Below, in pieces: positions 32,623 through 41,311 of a stretch of 64,000 nt of DNA; position 1 is the stretch's first letter, and each line of letters opens with the position of its first letter. The notes below the pieces were generated by a model. The model saw only the letters and a program-made list of their open reading frames with translations. It had not been told where the DNA came from and did no database searches. The stretch lies in assembly GCA_900318915.1 (NCBI GenBank), contig ONMI01000003.1, positions 1-64,000 of the forward strand, written 5' to 3'. The stretch is from an uncultured Prevotellaceae bacterium (GTDB taxonomy: Bacteria; Bacteroidota; Bacteroidia; Bacteroidales; Bacteroidaceae). Made by a program: the position numbers and the translations under genes.

Positions 32623-34080
32623 TTATTTCTCTCCGATATCTTCGAGTGTCTTCTTGAGCAGCGCCCAGAAGGGGTCTACGGTCTTGATGAGGGCCCGTTC
32701 GGTTGTGGTGTGCGGACTGCGCATGCTCGGACCGAGCGACACCACGTCGAGGTGCGGATATTTGCCCAGGATGACCGAGCACTCCAGTCCGGCGTGGTCC
32801 ACCTGTATGATGCCCTCCTCGCCGAAGAGGTCTTTATATTCCTTCAGGAGCAGGTGCAGGATTTCAGAGTCGGGGTTGGGATCCCAGCCGCCGTAACTGC
32901 CGGCCGTCTCCACCTTCATGCCGGCCATGTTGAAGCAGCTCTCCAGCATCTTCACCACATAGTCTTTCATATCCTCGCGGCTCGAGCGGGCCAGGATCTT
33001 GAGGGCAGCCTTGCCGTCCTCGATGTCGATGATGGCCAGGTTCGACGAGGTCTCCACCACCTCGGGGTAGGCGGGAATCATGCGCACCACACCGTCGTGG
33101 CAGGCATAAATGGCGTTCACCAGGTTGTCCTGAATCTCCACGGGTACCTCCGTCTTCGGAGCCTCGGTGTCCTCGGCGAAGAACTCGATACCACTCTCTA
33201 TATGCTTGTACTCATCCTCGAAGTCCTCTTTCCAGTCGGCCACAAGCTCTTTCAGTGCCTCCACATTCTCCTTGGGCAGGGTGAGCACCACCTCGGCCTT
33301 AAAGGGGATGGCGTTGCGCATGTTGCCGCCGTGCCAGCTGGCCAGACGGGCCTCGCACTCCTCGATGGCCTCGCGCACGAAGCGCACCATCATCTTGTTG
33401 GCATTGCCGCGGCCCTCGTGTATCTCCAGTCCGGAGTGTCCGCCGCGCAGTCCTTTCAGCGTCACGCGCACTGCAGCGTCTTCGGGGTCGGTGTCCACCT
33501 CTTTATAGTCGAGAGTGGCGGTCACGTCGATGCCGCCGGCGCTTCCTATTACAAACTTGCCCCAGGTCTCGGAGTCGAGGTTCAGCAGCACATCACCGTT
33601 GAGCTCGCCCGTGGGCAGGTCGTTGGCGCCGAACATGCCCGTCTCCTCATCGGCGGTGATGAGGGCCTCCACCGGACCGTGCTTCAGTGTTTTGTCTTCC
33701 ATCACCGAGAGGATGGCTGCCACGCCCAGACCGTTGTCGGCGCCCAGGGTGGTGCCCTTGGCCTTCACCCATTCGCCGTCTATCCAAGGCTGGATGGGGT
33801 CGGTCTCAAAGCAGTGAGTGCTCTCCGGGGTCTTCTGCGGCACCATGTCCATGTGGGCCTGCAGAATCACGCCCTTGCGGTTCTCCATGCCGGGAGTGGC
33901 GGGTTTGCGCATCACGATGTTGCCGGCAGGGTCTTTGAAGGCTTCCACCCCTGCTTTGGCGGCGAAGTCGAGCAGGAAGGCCTGCACTTTCTCCAGATGG
34001 CCCGACGGACGGGGCACTTGTGTGAGCGAATAGAAGTTGCGCCAGATGCACTCGGGGCTCAGTTTCAGTATTTCATTCAT
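32623..34080 (-). CDS. pepD: Aminoacyl-histidine dipeptidase (cytosol nonspecific dipeptidase)
   Basis: A 485-residue M20-family metallopeptidase of the PepD type, the usual length for the family. Metal-ligand and catalytic segments are present: QAHMDMVPQ (first His and catalytic Asp), TLGADNGLG (bridging Asp), ADEETGMFGA (catalytic Glu and ligand), NLDSE and, near the C-terminus, SPHTTTERA. It hydrolyses dipeptides, including Xaa-His, in the cytoplasm. It lies 42 bp after the flippase stop on the same strand and is probably co-transcribed with it. A 12-bp-stem terminator follows. Confidence 0.93.
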   Translation of the reverse strand: MNEILKLSPECIWRNFYSLTQVPRPSGHLEKVQAFLLDFAAKAGVEAFKDPAGNIVMRKPATPGMENRKGVILQAHMDMVPQKTPESTHCFETDPIQPWIDGEWVKAKGTTLGADNGLGVAAILSVMEDKTLKHGPVEALITADEETGMFGANDLPTGELNGDVLLNLDSETWGKFVIGSAGGIDVTATLDYKEVDTDPEDAAVRVTLKGLRGGHSGLEIHEGRGNANKMMVRFVREAIEECEARLASWHGGNMRNAIPFKAEVVLTLPKENVEALKELVADWKEDFEDEYKHIESGIEFFAEDTEAPKTEVPVEIQDNLVNAIYACHDGVVRMIPAYPEVVETSSNLAIIDIEDGKAALKILARSSREDMKDYVVKMLESCFNMAGMKVETAGSYGGWDPNPDSEILHLLLKEYKDLFGEEGIIQVDHAGLECSVILGKYPHLDVVSLGPSMRSPHTTTERALIKTVDPFWALLKKTLEDIGEK

Positions 34081-34122
34081 TGTTTTAAGGTTTAAAGGGT
34101 TATGGTATTGTTAATGGATTCA

Positions 34123-35133
34123 CTATTCAGCGGTGCCGACAGGTGCGGTGCGTCGGCGCGTCATGCTCAGCGCGGCCCAGGCGTAGAGGCCCAGGGCCAC
34201 CACGAGCAGCGTCTGCAGGGTATGCACGATGAGCACGAACGAGAGGGCCTGGTCGCTCGCCACACCATAGAGTATGAGCATGGTCTTCACCGAGAAGTGC
34301 CAGGGACCGGCTCCGTTGGGGGTGGGCACAATTACGGCGATGCTGCCCACCACAAAGGCCACGAGCGCACAGTCCACCCCCAGGTGGGCGGTCTGCTCGA
34401 AGCAGAAGAAGGTGAGGTAGAAATGCAGGAAGTAGCTGCCCCAGATGAGCAGCGTGTAGGCGATGTAGAGCCATGGATGCTCCACTTTGCGTACCGACAT
34501 CACACCGACCCAAAGACTGTGCAGCGTGTCTTTCACCTTATTATAAATAGCCATCTTGCGCAGCAGGAAAGCCACGAGCGCCACGGCGGCCACCAGACAG
34601 ATGACGGTGACCAGATAGCCGGTGGAGGTAAACTGGGTGAGGAGGGTGTCGATGCGGGTGCCCGTCTTTGTGAAGAAGTCGGTGAATACGGAGAGTTGCA
34701 GCAGGATGGTGGTTAGGGTGATGGCAGCCACCACCACGGCGTCGACGGCGCGCTCGGTCACCACGGTGCCCAGCGCCTTGGGGAAGGCCACTCCGTCGAA
34801 GCGCTTCAGCACGCCGCAGCGCAGAAACTCACCCACGCGGGGTATCACCAGGCTGGTGGCATAGGAAAGGAAGATGGCGTTCACCGCCGTGTGCTTGCGC
34901 GCGTGTTCGCCGATAGGGTCCAGTGTCTGACACCAGCGCAGACCACGGAACATCTGTGCTGTCACGCCGAAGGGCAGGGACAGTAGCATCCACGTCCAGT
35001 CCATGTCGTGCTGCATGGCATCGCGCACCTGGTTGAGGTCGAATCCGCGGTACATCCAATACAGGATGGCTCCTCCCAGCACGAGGGAGAAGACAATCTG
35101 CAGGATGTTGTTGCCCGTTCGTCGTAAGTCCAT
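34123..35133 (-). CDS. YbhN/LPG synthase TM-type flippase-like membrane protein
   Basis: A 336-residue integral membrane protein with about eight hydrophobic helices. The family segments of the lysylphosphatidylglycerol synthase TM region (UPF0104/YbhN) are visible: MFRGLRWCQTL, SLVIPRVGEFLRCGVL, GTVVTERAVDAVVV and VVPTPNGAGPWHF (in VPTPNGAGP). Members act on lipid-linked or lipid substrates in the membrane; the exact substrate here is unknown and there is no catalytic aminoacyl-transfer domain. The first gene of a likely flippase-pepD unit; promoter box at 35152-35159, with the start only about 15 nt downstream of the predicted transcript start. Confidence 0.82.
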   Translation of the reverse strand: MDLRRTGNNILQIVFSLVLGGAILYWMYRGFDLNQVRDAMQHDMDWTWMLLSLPFGVTAQMFRGLRWCQTLDPIGEHARKHTAVNAIFLSYATSLVIPRVGEFLRCGVLKRFDGVAFPKALGTVVTERAVDAVVVAAITLTTILLQLSVFTDFFTKTGTRIDTLLTQFTSTGYLVTVICLVAAVALVAFLLRKMAIYNKVKDTLHSLWVGVMSVRKVEHPWLYIAYTLLIWGSYFLHFYLTFFCFEQTAHLGVDCALVAFVVGSIAVIVPTPNGAGPWHFSVKTMLILYGVASDQALSFVLIVHTLQTLLVVALGLYAWAALSMTRRRTAPVGTAE

Positions 35134-35151
35134 GTTTGTAGCTTAGATGTG

Positions 35152-35159
35152 CAAAAGTA
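35152..35159 (-). promoter_or_regulatory. -7 promoter box for the flippase-pepD unit
   Basis: TACTTTTG on the minus strand fits TAnnTTTG; the predicted leader is about 15 nt. Confidence 0.55.
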
Positions 35160-35205
35160 AGTAAACTTGTGCTATCTGCAAAGGAAATGAAGATTTTTTT
35201 ATATT

Positions 35206-35267
35206 AGGAGAGTAGGAGTGATTTATTAGGAGTGTAGGAGTAGAGGAGTGTAGGAGTGTAGACATAT
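35206..35267 (-). repeat. Dispersed CTACACTCCTAC repeat, copy C (inverted)
   Basis: On the minus strand it reads ATGTCTACACTCCTACACTC, then CTCTACTCCTACACTCCTAA, then further ACTCCTAC units. The first 16 bases equal those of copy A at 169-184. It lies between the rsmA 3' end and the flippase promoter. Confidence 0.7.
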
Positions 35268-35288
35268 GCTGTTGATTCAAAAGGTATT

Positions 35289-35332
35289 GTCCCTTTAACT
35301 TCCCTTTAACTTCTCTTTAACTTCCCTTTAAC
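35289..35332 (-). repeat. Four 11-bp tandem repeats across the rsmA stop codon
   Basis: On the minus strand GTTAAAGGGAA is repeated four times with one or two changes. The rsmA stop TAA (35317-35319) is in the second unit. Because 11 is not a multiple of three, a change in unit number shifts the C-terminal frame only after the stop, so the protein is shielded. Confidence 0.75.
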
Positions 35333-36114
35333 TCTCCTTCTACTTTGTTCGTCAGTTCCACAAACTCGGCGATGGAGAGTTGCTCCGGACGGCGGGTCAT
35401 CATCGGGTCGTCGAAGAATCCCTCTCCTGGGGCGCGGCCCTGGAAAAGCTGACGCAGACTCACCCGCAGCATTTTGCGGCGTTGGTTGAACACCGCCTTC
35501 ACCACACGGCGGAAGAGTTGCTCGTCGCAGCCCAGGTCGGTCACCTCGTTGCGTGTCATGCGTATCACGGCGCTCTTCACCTTGGGGGGCGGATTGAACA
35601 CGTGCTCGTCGACCATGAAGAGATACTCCACGTTGTACCACGCCTGGATGAGCACGCTCAGTATGCCGTAGGCCTTGTTGCCGGGAGCCGATGCCATGCG
35701 CAGCGCCACCTCATGCTGTATCATGCCCGTGCAGCAGGGTATGAGGTCCTTGTTGTCGAGCATCTTGAAGAAAATCTGCGACGAGATGTCGTAGGGGTAG
35801 TTGCCCGTGAGCACAAACTGCTGGCCGCCGAAGAGGGCGTGCAGGTCCATCTTTAGAAAGTCGTCGGAGATAATCTGCTCGCGCAGACTGGGGTAGTGCT
35901 CCTGCAGATAGGCCACCGACTCGGTGTCTATCTCCACCACACGCACGGGGCGAGGCTTCTGCACCAGATACTGTGTGAGTACACCCATGCCGGGTCCCAC
36001 CTCCAGTACGGGCAGGTCGGGGCAGGCGTCCACCGTGTCGGCTATCCTGCGGGCTATGTCAAGGTCGGTCAGGAAATGCTGACCCAGATTCTTCTTCGGT
36101 CTTACTTGTCGCAT
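35317..36114 (-). CDS. rsmA: 16S rRNA (adenine1518/1519-N6) dimethyltransferase
   Basis: A 265-residue KsgA/RsmA enzyme, the usual length. It has the start RPKKNLGQHFLTD, motif I VLEVGPGMGVLTQYL (SAM binding), the acidic VVEIDTE, and the catalytic motif NYPYDIS. It dimethylates the two adjacent adenines in the 3' hairpin of 16S rRNA during 30S assembly. The C-terminal domain includes the family's NPPPKVKSAVI. The last codons run into an 11-bp tandem repeat. It is divergent from frr, with promoter boxes for each in the 209-bp gap. Confidence 0.95.
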   Translation of the reverse strand: MRQVRPKKNLGQHFLTDLDIARRIADTVDACPDLPVLEVGPGMGVLTQYLVQKPRPVRVVEIDTESVAYLQEHYPSLREQIISDDFLKMDLHALFGGQQFVLTGNYPYDISSQIFFKMLDNKDLIPCCTGMIQHEVALRMASAPGNKAYGILSVLIQAWYNVEYLFMVDEHVFNPPPKVKSAVIRMTRNEVTDLGCDEQLFRRVVKAVFNQRRKMLRVSLRQLFQGRAPGEGFFDDPMMTRRPEQLSIAEFVELTNKVEGELKGS

Positions 36115-36172
36115 ACTTACAATTTATCAATTTTGCCATAAGTCGGTGTCTATATAACGGAAAACTTCTCTA

Positions 36173-36180
36173 CAAAGATA
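36173..36180 (-). promoter_or_regulatory. -7 promoter box for rsmA
   Basis: TATCTTTG on the minus strand fits TAnnTTTG; the predicted leader is about 55 nt. Confidence 0.55.
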
Positions 36181-36284
36181 CAACTTTTTCCGGTATGCGC
36201 CCTCCCGCGAGGCAAAAAAACCGAATTTATGCCGACAGAGCGAGCAAAAAAAGCCGATATGTTGCACAATTTGAAATAATTGTC

Positions 36285-36292
36285 TATTTTTG
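36285..36292 (+). promoter_or_regulatory. -7 promoter box for frr-rsgA
   Basis: TATTTTTG fits TAnnTTTG; the predicted leader is about 28 nt. Confidence 0.55.
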
Positions 36293-36323
36293 TAATCTGA
36301 AAACCAAAAAACAAGAATAAAGA

Positions 36324-36884
36324 ATGATCGACGTTAAAGCAACACTCAACGAAAGCGAAGAGCGTATGGAGATGGCCGCCATGTTCCTCGAAGAGGCCCT
36401 CGCCAAGATACGCGCCGGCCGCGCCAACGTGGCCATCCTGAGCAGCGTAAGGGTTGACTCTTACGGCTCGAAAGTGCCCCTGAATCAGGTGGCCAACGTG
36501 TCAACACCTGACGCACGCACCATCGCCATACGTCCCTGGGACAAGAAGATGATACGCACCATCGAGAAGGCCATCATGGACTCTGATGTAGGCATTACCC
36601 CCGAGAACAACGGCGAAATCATACGTCTGGCCATACCGCAGCCCACCGAGGAGCGCCGCCGCGAACTGGCCAAGCAGTGCAACAAGATAGGCGAGAAGGC
36701 CAAGGTGGAGGTGCGCAACGTGCGGGCCGACATCAAGGACAAACTGAAGAAAGCCATCAAGGACGGACTCTCCGAGGACAACGAGAAGGACGCCGAGCTT
36801 GAACTGCAGAAAATACACGACAAGTATATCAAGAAAATAGACGACCTCCTTGCCGCCAAGAACAAGGAAATCATGACCGTCTAA
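36324..36884 (+). CDS. frr: Ribosome recycling factor
   Basis: A 186-residue protein, full length for RRF. Recognisable segments include FLEEALAKIRAGRANVAILS, DARTIAIRPWDKKMIRTIEK, and IPQPTEERRRELAKQCNKIG with the conserved basic patch. With EF-G it splits the post-termination ribosome into subunits. It is followed after 9 bp by rsgA, a second ribosome-subunit factor, and the two are surely co-transcribed. Confidence 0.97.
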   Translation: MIDVKATLNESEERMEMAAMFLEEALAKIRAGRANVAILSSVRVDSYGSKVPLNQVANVSTPDARTIAIRPWDKKMIRTIEKAIMDSDVGITPENNGEIIRLAIPQPTEERRRELAKQCNKIGEKAKVEVRNVRADIKDKLKKAIKDGLSEDNEKDAELELQKIHDKYIKKIDDLLAAKNKEIMTV

Positions 36885-36893
36885 AAACCGCGC

Positions 36894-37826
36894 GTGAGAG
36901 GACTTGTCATCAAGAACACGGGCAGCTGGTATACGGTGCTCACCGATGAGGGCAACACCGTGGAGTGCAAGATAAAGGGCAACTTCCGACTCAAAGGCAT
37001 ACGCAGCACCAATCCCGTGGCCGTGGGCGACCGTGTGGGTATCCTCCTCAACCAGGAGGGTACCGCCTTTATTCATGAGATTGACGACCGGCGCAACTAT
37101 ATCGTGCGCAAGTCGCCCAATCTCTCACGGGCCTGCCATATCATTGCCGCCAATGTGGACCAGGCCTTCCTTCTGGTCACGGTCAACTATCCCGAGACTT
37201 CCACCACCTTCATAGACCGCTTCCTCGCCTCGGCCGAGGCCTACCGCATACCTGTGGTGCTGGTGTTCAACAAAAACGACCTGCTCAACGACGATGAGCG
37301 CCGCCTGCAGCAGATGATGGTGGACCTCTATGAGTATGTGGGCTATGAGTGCCGCATCATCTCGGCGGCCACCGGCGAGGGACTCGATGACCTGCGCGAC
37401 GCCCTGCGCGACCGCATCACCCTCTTCAGCGGCAACAGCGGGGTGGGCAAGTCGACCTTGCTCAACCAGCTCATTCCCGGTGTGCAGCTGCGCACCGCCG
37501 CTATCTCCACCGCCCACAACACCGGCATGCACACCACCACCTTCAGCGAGATGCTGCGACTGCCCTTCGGCGGATGGGCCATCGACACACCCGGCGTGAA
37601 GGGCTTCGGCGCCTTCGATATGGAGCCGGGCGAGATATGCGGCTACTTCAAGGAGATATTCCGATTCTCCAAAGACTGCCGGTTTAGCAACTGCACCCAT
37701 ACCCACGAGCCGGGATGCGCCGTGCGCGAGGCCGTGGAGAACCATCTCATTGCACAGAGCCGCTACAACTCGTATGTGAGCATGCTCAACGACAAGGATG
37801 AGAGCAAATACCGCGAGGCTTACTGA
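36894..37826 (+). CDS. rsgA: Small-ribosomal-subunit-dependent GTPase A
   Basis: A 310-residue circularly permuted GTPase. An N-terminal OB-fold (about 1-75) is followed by G4 NKND (about residue 126), then G1 GNSGVGKST (about 180) and G3 DTPG, the permuted order typical of RsgA/YjeQ. A C-terminal zinc-binding segment follows ([14 protein letters not shown]). It acts late in 30S subunit assembly. The start is GTG at 36894, giving [15 protein letters not shown]. It lies 9 bp after frr. The beta-propeller gene follows after 42 bp and may be in the same transcript. Confidence 0.95.
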   Translation: MRGLVIKNTGSWYTVLTDEGNTVECKIKGNFRLKGIRSTNPVAVGDRVGILLNQEGTAFIHEIDDRRNYIVRKSPNLSRACHIIAANVDQAFLLVTVNYPETSTTFIDRFLASAEAYRIPVVLVFNKNDLLNDDERRLQQMMVDLYEYVGYECRIISAATGEGLDDLRDALRDRITLFSGNSGVGKSTLLNQLIPGVQLRTAAISTAHNTGMHTTTFSEMLRLPFGGWAIDTPGVKGFGAFDMEPGEICGYFKEIFRFSKDCRFSNCTHTHEPGCAVREAVENHLIAQSRYNSYVSMLNDKDESKYREAY

Positions 37827-37868
37827 CGCCTCAAACCACCACTACTACATCAACCCTCAAAAAAACGG

Positions 37869-39395
37869 ATGAAAACTTTCAGATTCCTTACCGCCATCGT
37901 GGCCGCCTGCCTGCTGCAGACGCCCGCCATGGCGCAGACCGACAGTGAGCCCTCGCTCGTACACCCCGCAGTGGGCACCACCGCAGCTGCTGCCGACAGC
38001 AGCATACGCCTCTCCATCGTGAGCAAGCACCAGAACTTCGACCAGCGCAACCGCCAGTATCTGGACGCGGATGTACACTCGCCCAAGTCGGCCAACATAC
38101 ACCCCGACGGCAAGAAATATTATGTCAACTCGCTCGAGGGATGCGCCACCGTGGTCTATGACATGCAGACACACAAGAAACTGAAGGTCATCAAATACCG
38201 CTTCACCGAGGCCGACTCCGCCCTCTGGAGCAAGCCCAGCCACTTCTATCCCTTCACCCACTACACTGAAAACCTCAACACCTTCATGGGCAAACCCGTG
38301 GAGAGCACCTTCTCGCACGGCGGACGCTACCTATGGATTCCCTTCTACCGCCGCACCTATGACCTCAACGCGCAGGATCCCTCGGCCGTGGCCATCATCG
38401 ACACCCGCACCGACGAGATTGTGAAGCTCATGGAGACAGGTCCCCTGCCCAAAATGGTGGCCACCTCGCACGACGGACGCCATGTGGCCATCACCCACTG
38501 GGGCAACAACACCGTGGGCATCGTCAATGTGGCCAGCGCCGACCCCAATGAGTGGTACCATGAGAAACTGCTCGTGGTGGACTATGTGCTGCCGCTCAAC
38601 TTCAGTCTCACCGAACAGGTGGACCGCGACAATAAGAGCGGCTACTGCCTGCGCGGCACCGTGTTCACCCCCGACGACCGCTACCTGCTCGTGGGATGCA
38701 TGGGCGGCAACGGTGGCATCGCCGTCATCGACATGCAGACACAGCGCTACATGGGCCGCCTGCTCGGCATGATGCCCAATGTGCGCCACCTCGTAATCAA
38801 AAACGACTATCTCTACCTGAGCATCAACCGCGACGGCTATGTGCAGCGAATACCGCTCAAGAAGTTCATGGACGCCGCCGCACGCCTTAACGGCAAGGTG
38901 GGACGCGTGGACGGGTGGCAGAACTGCAAGGTGGGCGCCGGCGCGCGCACCATCGTTCCCTCGCCCAGTGGCCGCTATATGTTCGCCGCCTGCAACATGG
39001 TGAGCAAACTCTGTGTCGTAGACACCCGCACTATGAAGCAGGTGGCTGCCATCGATATAGACTCCTATCCCGTGGGACTCGACGTGTCGAACGACGGACG
39101 CTACCTCATCGTCACCTCACAGGGACGACGCAACAAGGGCGGCAATGCCGTGAACATCTGCCGGGTTGACTATGCCGAGGAAGAACCGGTGCTCACCGAT
39201 GCCTACGGAGCTGCCGTGCTCAACGAAAACAGCGCAGAGCCTTCCGACTCTACGCTGCTGGCCCAGACGGGCAATACTTTCGGTGGCGGCACCACCCCCT
39301 GGATGCCCTATGCCCTGGGAGGCCTGGGCGTGGTGGCGGCCGGAGGACTCTTCCTGCTGCTCCGGCGCCGCCGGGTGGTGGCCGAAAAGCGCTGA
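37869..39395 (+). CDS. Exported beta-propeller protein (YncE/lactonase-like) with C-terminal membrane anchor
   Basis: A 508-residue protein. The signal peptide (MKTFRFLTAIVAACLLQTPAMA) is followed by YVTN/YncE-type blades: HPDGKKYYVNSLEGCATVVY, TSHDGRHVAITHWGNNTVGI, FTPDDRYLLVGCMGGNGGIA, SNDGRYLIVTSQGRRNKGGN. The end is a Gly-rich hydrophobic helix plus an Arg cluster (ALGGLGVVAAGGLFLLLRRRR), so it is probably anchored in the inner membrane facing the periplasm. YncE-type propellers bind DNA or ligands, or scaffold; the role here is unknown. It follows frr-rsgA by 42 bp and converges on the epimerase gene with a 3-bp gap. Confidence 0.75.
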   Translation: MKTFRFLTAIVAACLLQTPAMAQTDSEPSLVHPAVGTTAAAADSSIRLSIVSKHQNFDQRNRQYLDADVHSPKSANIHPDGKKYYVNSLEGCATVVYDMQTHKKLKVIKYRFTEADSALWSKPSHFYPFTHYTENLNTFMGKPVESTFSHGGRYLWIPFYRRTYDLNAQDPSAVAIIDTRTDEIVKLMETGPLPKMVATSHDGRHVAITHWGNNTVGIVNVASADPNEWYHEKLLVVDYVLPLNFSLTEQVDRDNKSGYCLRGTVFTPDDRYLLVGCMGGNGGIAVIDMQTQRYMGRLLGMMPNVRHLVIKNDYLYLSINRDGYVQRIPLKKFMDAAARLNGKVGRVDGWQNCKVGAGARTIVPSPSGRYMFAACNMVSKLCVVDTRTMKQVAAIDIDSYPVGLDVSNDGRYLIVTSQGRRNKGGNAVNICRVDYAEEEPVLTDAYGAAVLNENSAEPSDSTLLAQTGNTFGGGTTPWMPYALGGLGVVAAGGLFLLLRRRRVVAEKR

Positions 39396-39398
39396 GCG

Positions 39399-40271
39399 CT
39401 ACTCACCAATCTTTATCACATACTCGCTCATGAACGAACTGCCTGGCTGCAGGTGGTTCATGAGGTGCTTGTCTCTGAATTCGCCCTGATAGGCCACCGT
39501 GTCGTGCAGACCATACCAAGGCTCTATGCACACAAAGGGGGCATGCTTGCCGTAGGGTGTCCAGATGCCCACGGCGGGCGCGTTGAAGTTCACGCTCACG
39601 GCGTCAGAGCCGTCGGGATTGAGCAGCGTCACGCTGTGTAGCTGGCACTGGTCTATAATCACGGCGTCGTTCTTGAAAGTCTCCTCGCTGAAGGGCCACA
39701 GACCATCCTCCGTCTTCAGTTCCTCGCGGCCAGGCCGGATGCAGCCTTCCACATCGCCGAACACACGGTCCACCACACCCTGCTCGTCGAAGCGCATCAC
39801 GCCCTTGATGGGCTCGCCCTCCTTGATGCCCGGCACGTAGAAGGCCGGATGACCGCCTATCTGGAAGTGCATCTCCTTGCGGCCATGGTTGTACACATGC
39901 CATACCACATGAATCTTGTTGTCCTCCAGGCGGTAGGTCACGGAGAGGTGGAAGTGGTAGGGATACAGCGCCATCGTGCAACGGTCGCTCTCCAGCACAA
40001 AGGTCACCCGGTCATCGGCCTTGCGCAGCAGGCGGAACTCCATGTCGCGGGCAAAGCCATGGCGCTTCATCTTGTATTCGTGGCCGTCAATGCGGAAGGT
40101 GTCTTTCCACAGTCCGCACACGATGGGGAAGAGGATGGGCGAGTGGCGCGGCCAGTAGTTGGGGTCGGCCTGCCACAGATATTCCCTGCCCTCGCTGTCT
40201 TTGATACTCTGGAGCTCTGCTCCCTTGGCGTCCACCGCGATGGTGAGCCGGTCGTTACTCAGTTGTTCCAT
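39399..40271 (-). CDS. Aldose 1-epimerase family protein
   Basis: A 290-residue protein of the galactose mutarotase-like superfamily, of the shorter LacX/YeaD-like type. Features are KGAELQSIKDSEGREYLWQA at the start, PILFPIVCGLWKDTFRIDG, IGGHPAFYVP and CIEPWYGLHD near the C-terminus, which carry the usual His and Glu positions. It interconverts anomers of aldoses or sugar phosphates; the substrate is not determined. Promoter box at 40331-40338. Monocistronic, convergent with the beta-propeller gene. Confidence 0.88.
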   Translation of the reverse strand: MEQLSNDRLTIAVDAKGAELQSIKDSEGREYLWQADPNYWPRHSPILFPIVCGLWKDTFRIDGHEYKMKRHGFARDMEFRLLRKADDRVTFVLESDRCTMALYPYHFHLSVTYRLEDNKIHVVWHVYNHGRKEMHFQIGGHPAFYVPGIKEGEPIKGVMRFDEQGVVDRVFGDVEGCIRPGREELKTEDGLWPFSEETFKNDAVIIDQCQLHSVTLLNPDGSDAVSVNFNAPAVGIWTPYGKHAPFVCIEPWYGLHDTVAYQGEFRDKHLMNHLQPGSSFMSEYVIKIGE

Positions 40272-40330
40272 GATATTGTGGGTTTTGGCTAAAGGTGTAT
40301 ACTGTTAATTCTGCTTCTATGAATGTTTTG

Positions 40331-40338
40331 CAAATATA
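40331..40338 (-). promoter_or_regulatory. -7 promoter box for the epimerase
   Basis: TATATTTG on the minus strand fits TAnnTTTG; the predicted leader is about 55 nt. Confidence 0.55.
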
Positions 40339-40391
40339 GTCTTTTTTTGCCAATTCCACTCTTTTTAATCTTTCATTTTTAATCTTTCATC

Positions 40392-41084
40392 TTAAAACGT
40401 CAGTCCCACGCGGGCATAGAAAGCTCCGTTGTGCGCGTCGTCGAAGGCATCGTCGCCGATGTTCGACAGACCGAAGTCGTAGCCCAGGTCTACGCTGAAC
40501 AGGTCGAAGCGGGCTCCTATGCCGGCGCGTATACCCCCGTCGAAGCGCTTGAAGGCACCGTCGCCGAACGAGCTGTAGGTGGTGCGTGAGCCGTACTCCT
40601 TGATCTTGCCGCCCACGCCGCAGGCAAGATAGCCGCCCAGATAGGGCTCTATGGTGGTGCGCGGCGCCACAGGGGCAATGTACTTCAGCACCAGCGGCAC
40701 CTCCAGGTAGTTCAGGTCGAAGGTCGTCTTGCTGTCGCCCTTCAATCCCTTGCCGCCCTTCTCGGCGTATTCCAGTCCGGTTTCAAAGAAGAGCGGTGCC
40801 ATGGGGGTGATGCCGAATCCTAAGTGCAGACCCACATTGAGACCCGTCTGACTGCTGCCGCCGTCGAGGAGCGGGTTGTCGGAGTTGACATGGGCGGCCG
40901 AGAGGCCCACACTCATGTTGGTGTACATGTTCTCGCCGAAGAAGTAGTGGTTGGGGCTGTAGCGGCCCGTGGTCATGGGGCGGCGGGGAGCGGGAGGCGT
41001 ATAGCGGTGGCGCTGGGCGCTCACGGGCTGGCCGGCTGCACACAGCAGAAGGGTCAGCATGATAAGTGAAAATGCTCTTTTCAT
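40392..41084 (-). CDS. Outer-membrane beta-barrel protein (PorT/OmpW-like)
   Basis: A 230-residue protein. The signal peptide (MKRAFSLIMLTLLLCAAGQPVSA) is followed by a basic, Pro-rich linker, then eight or so alternating beta-strands (MYTNMSVGLSAAHV; GLNVGLHLGFGI; TIEPYLGGYLACGV; SVDLGYDFGLSNIG) and a C-terminal phenylalanine (ARVGLTF), as in many outer-membrane barrels. It is probably a small eight-strand barrel of the PorT/outer-membrane-protein-beta-brl type. The function is unknown. Promoter box at 41138-41145. Confidence 0.8.
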   Translation of the reverse strand: MKRAFSLIMLTLLLCAAGQPVSAQRHRYTPPAPRRPMTTGRYSPNHYFFGENMYTNMSVGLSAAHVNSDNPLLDGGSSQTGLNVGLHLGFGITPMAPLFFETGLEYAEKGGKGLKGDSKTTFDLNYLEVPLVLKYIAPVAPRTTIEPYLGGYLACGVGGKIKEYGSRTTYSSFGDGAFKRFDGGIRAGIGARFDLFSVDLGYDFGLSNIGDDAFDDAHNGAFYARVGLTF

Positions 41085-41137
41085 TGTTGTCCTGATTTAA
41101 TGGTTTATAAATACGTTTCTTTTACTGTTCGCTGTGG

Positions 41138-41145
41138 CAAAGGTA
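41138..41145 (-). promoter_or_regulatory. -7 promoter box for the outer-membrane barrel gene
   Basis: TACCTTTG on the minus strand fits TAnnTTTG; the predicted leader is about 50 nt. Confidence 0.5.
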
Positions 41146-41257
41146 GGCATTTCCCTTGCCCGCCTCCCCGTTTTTCCCCTAAAGGTGTATAGGCTTTTCC
41201 CTAAAGATGGGCGGTGTTTCCCCTATCCCCGCCAGGAAAGGCTGCGGCCCCTGTGAA

Positions 41258-41285
41258 GGTCGGGGCAGACACCTCTGCCCCGGCC
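41258..41285 (-). terminator. GC-rich hairpin after the vWA-macro gene
   Basis: GGTCGGGGCAGA / TCTGCCCCGGCC form a 12-bp stem (one wobble) with a 4-nt loop 27 nt after the stop. No T-run follows, so it may be a weak terminator or a 3'-end stabiliser. Confidence 0.45.
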
Positions 41286-41311
41286 GGTGTGAAAAATATG
41301 AAGACAGTAAG

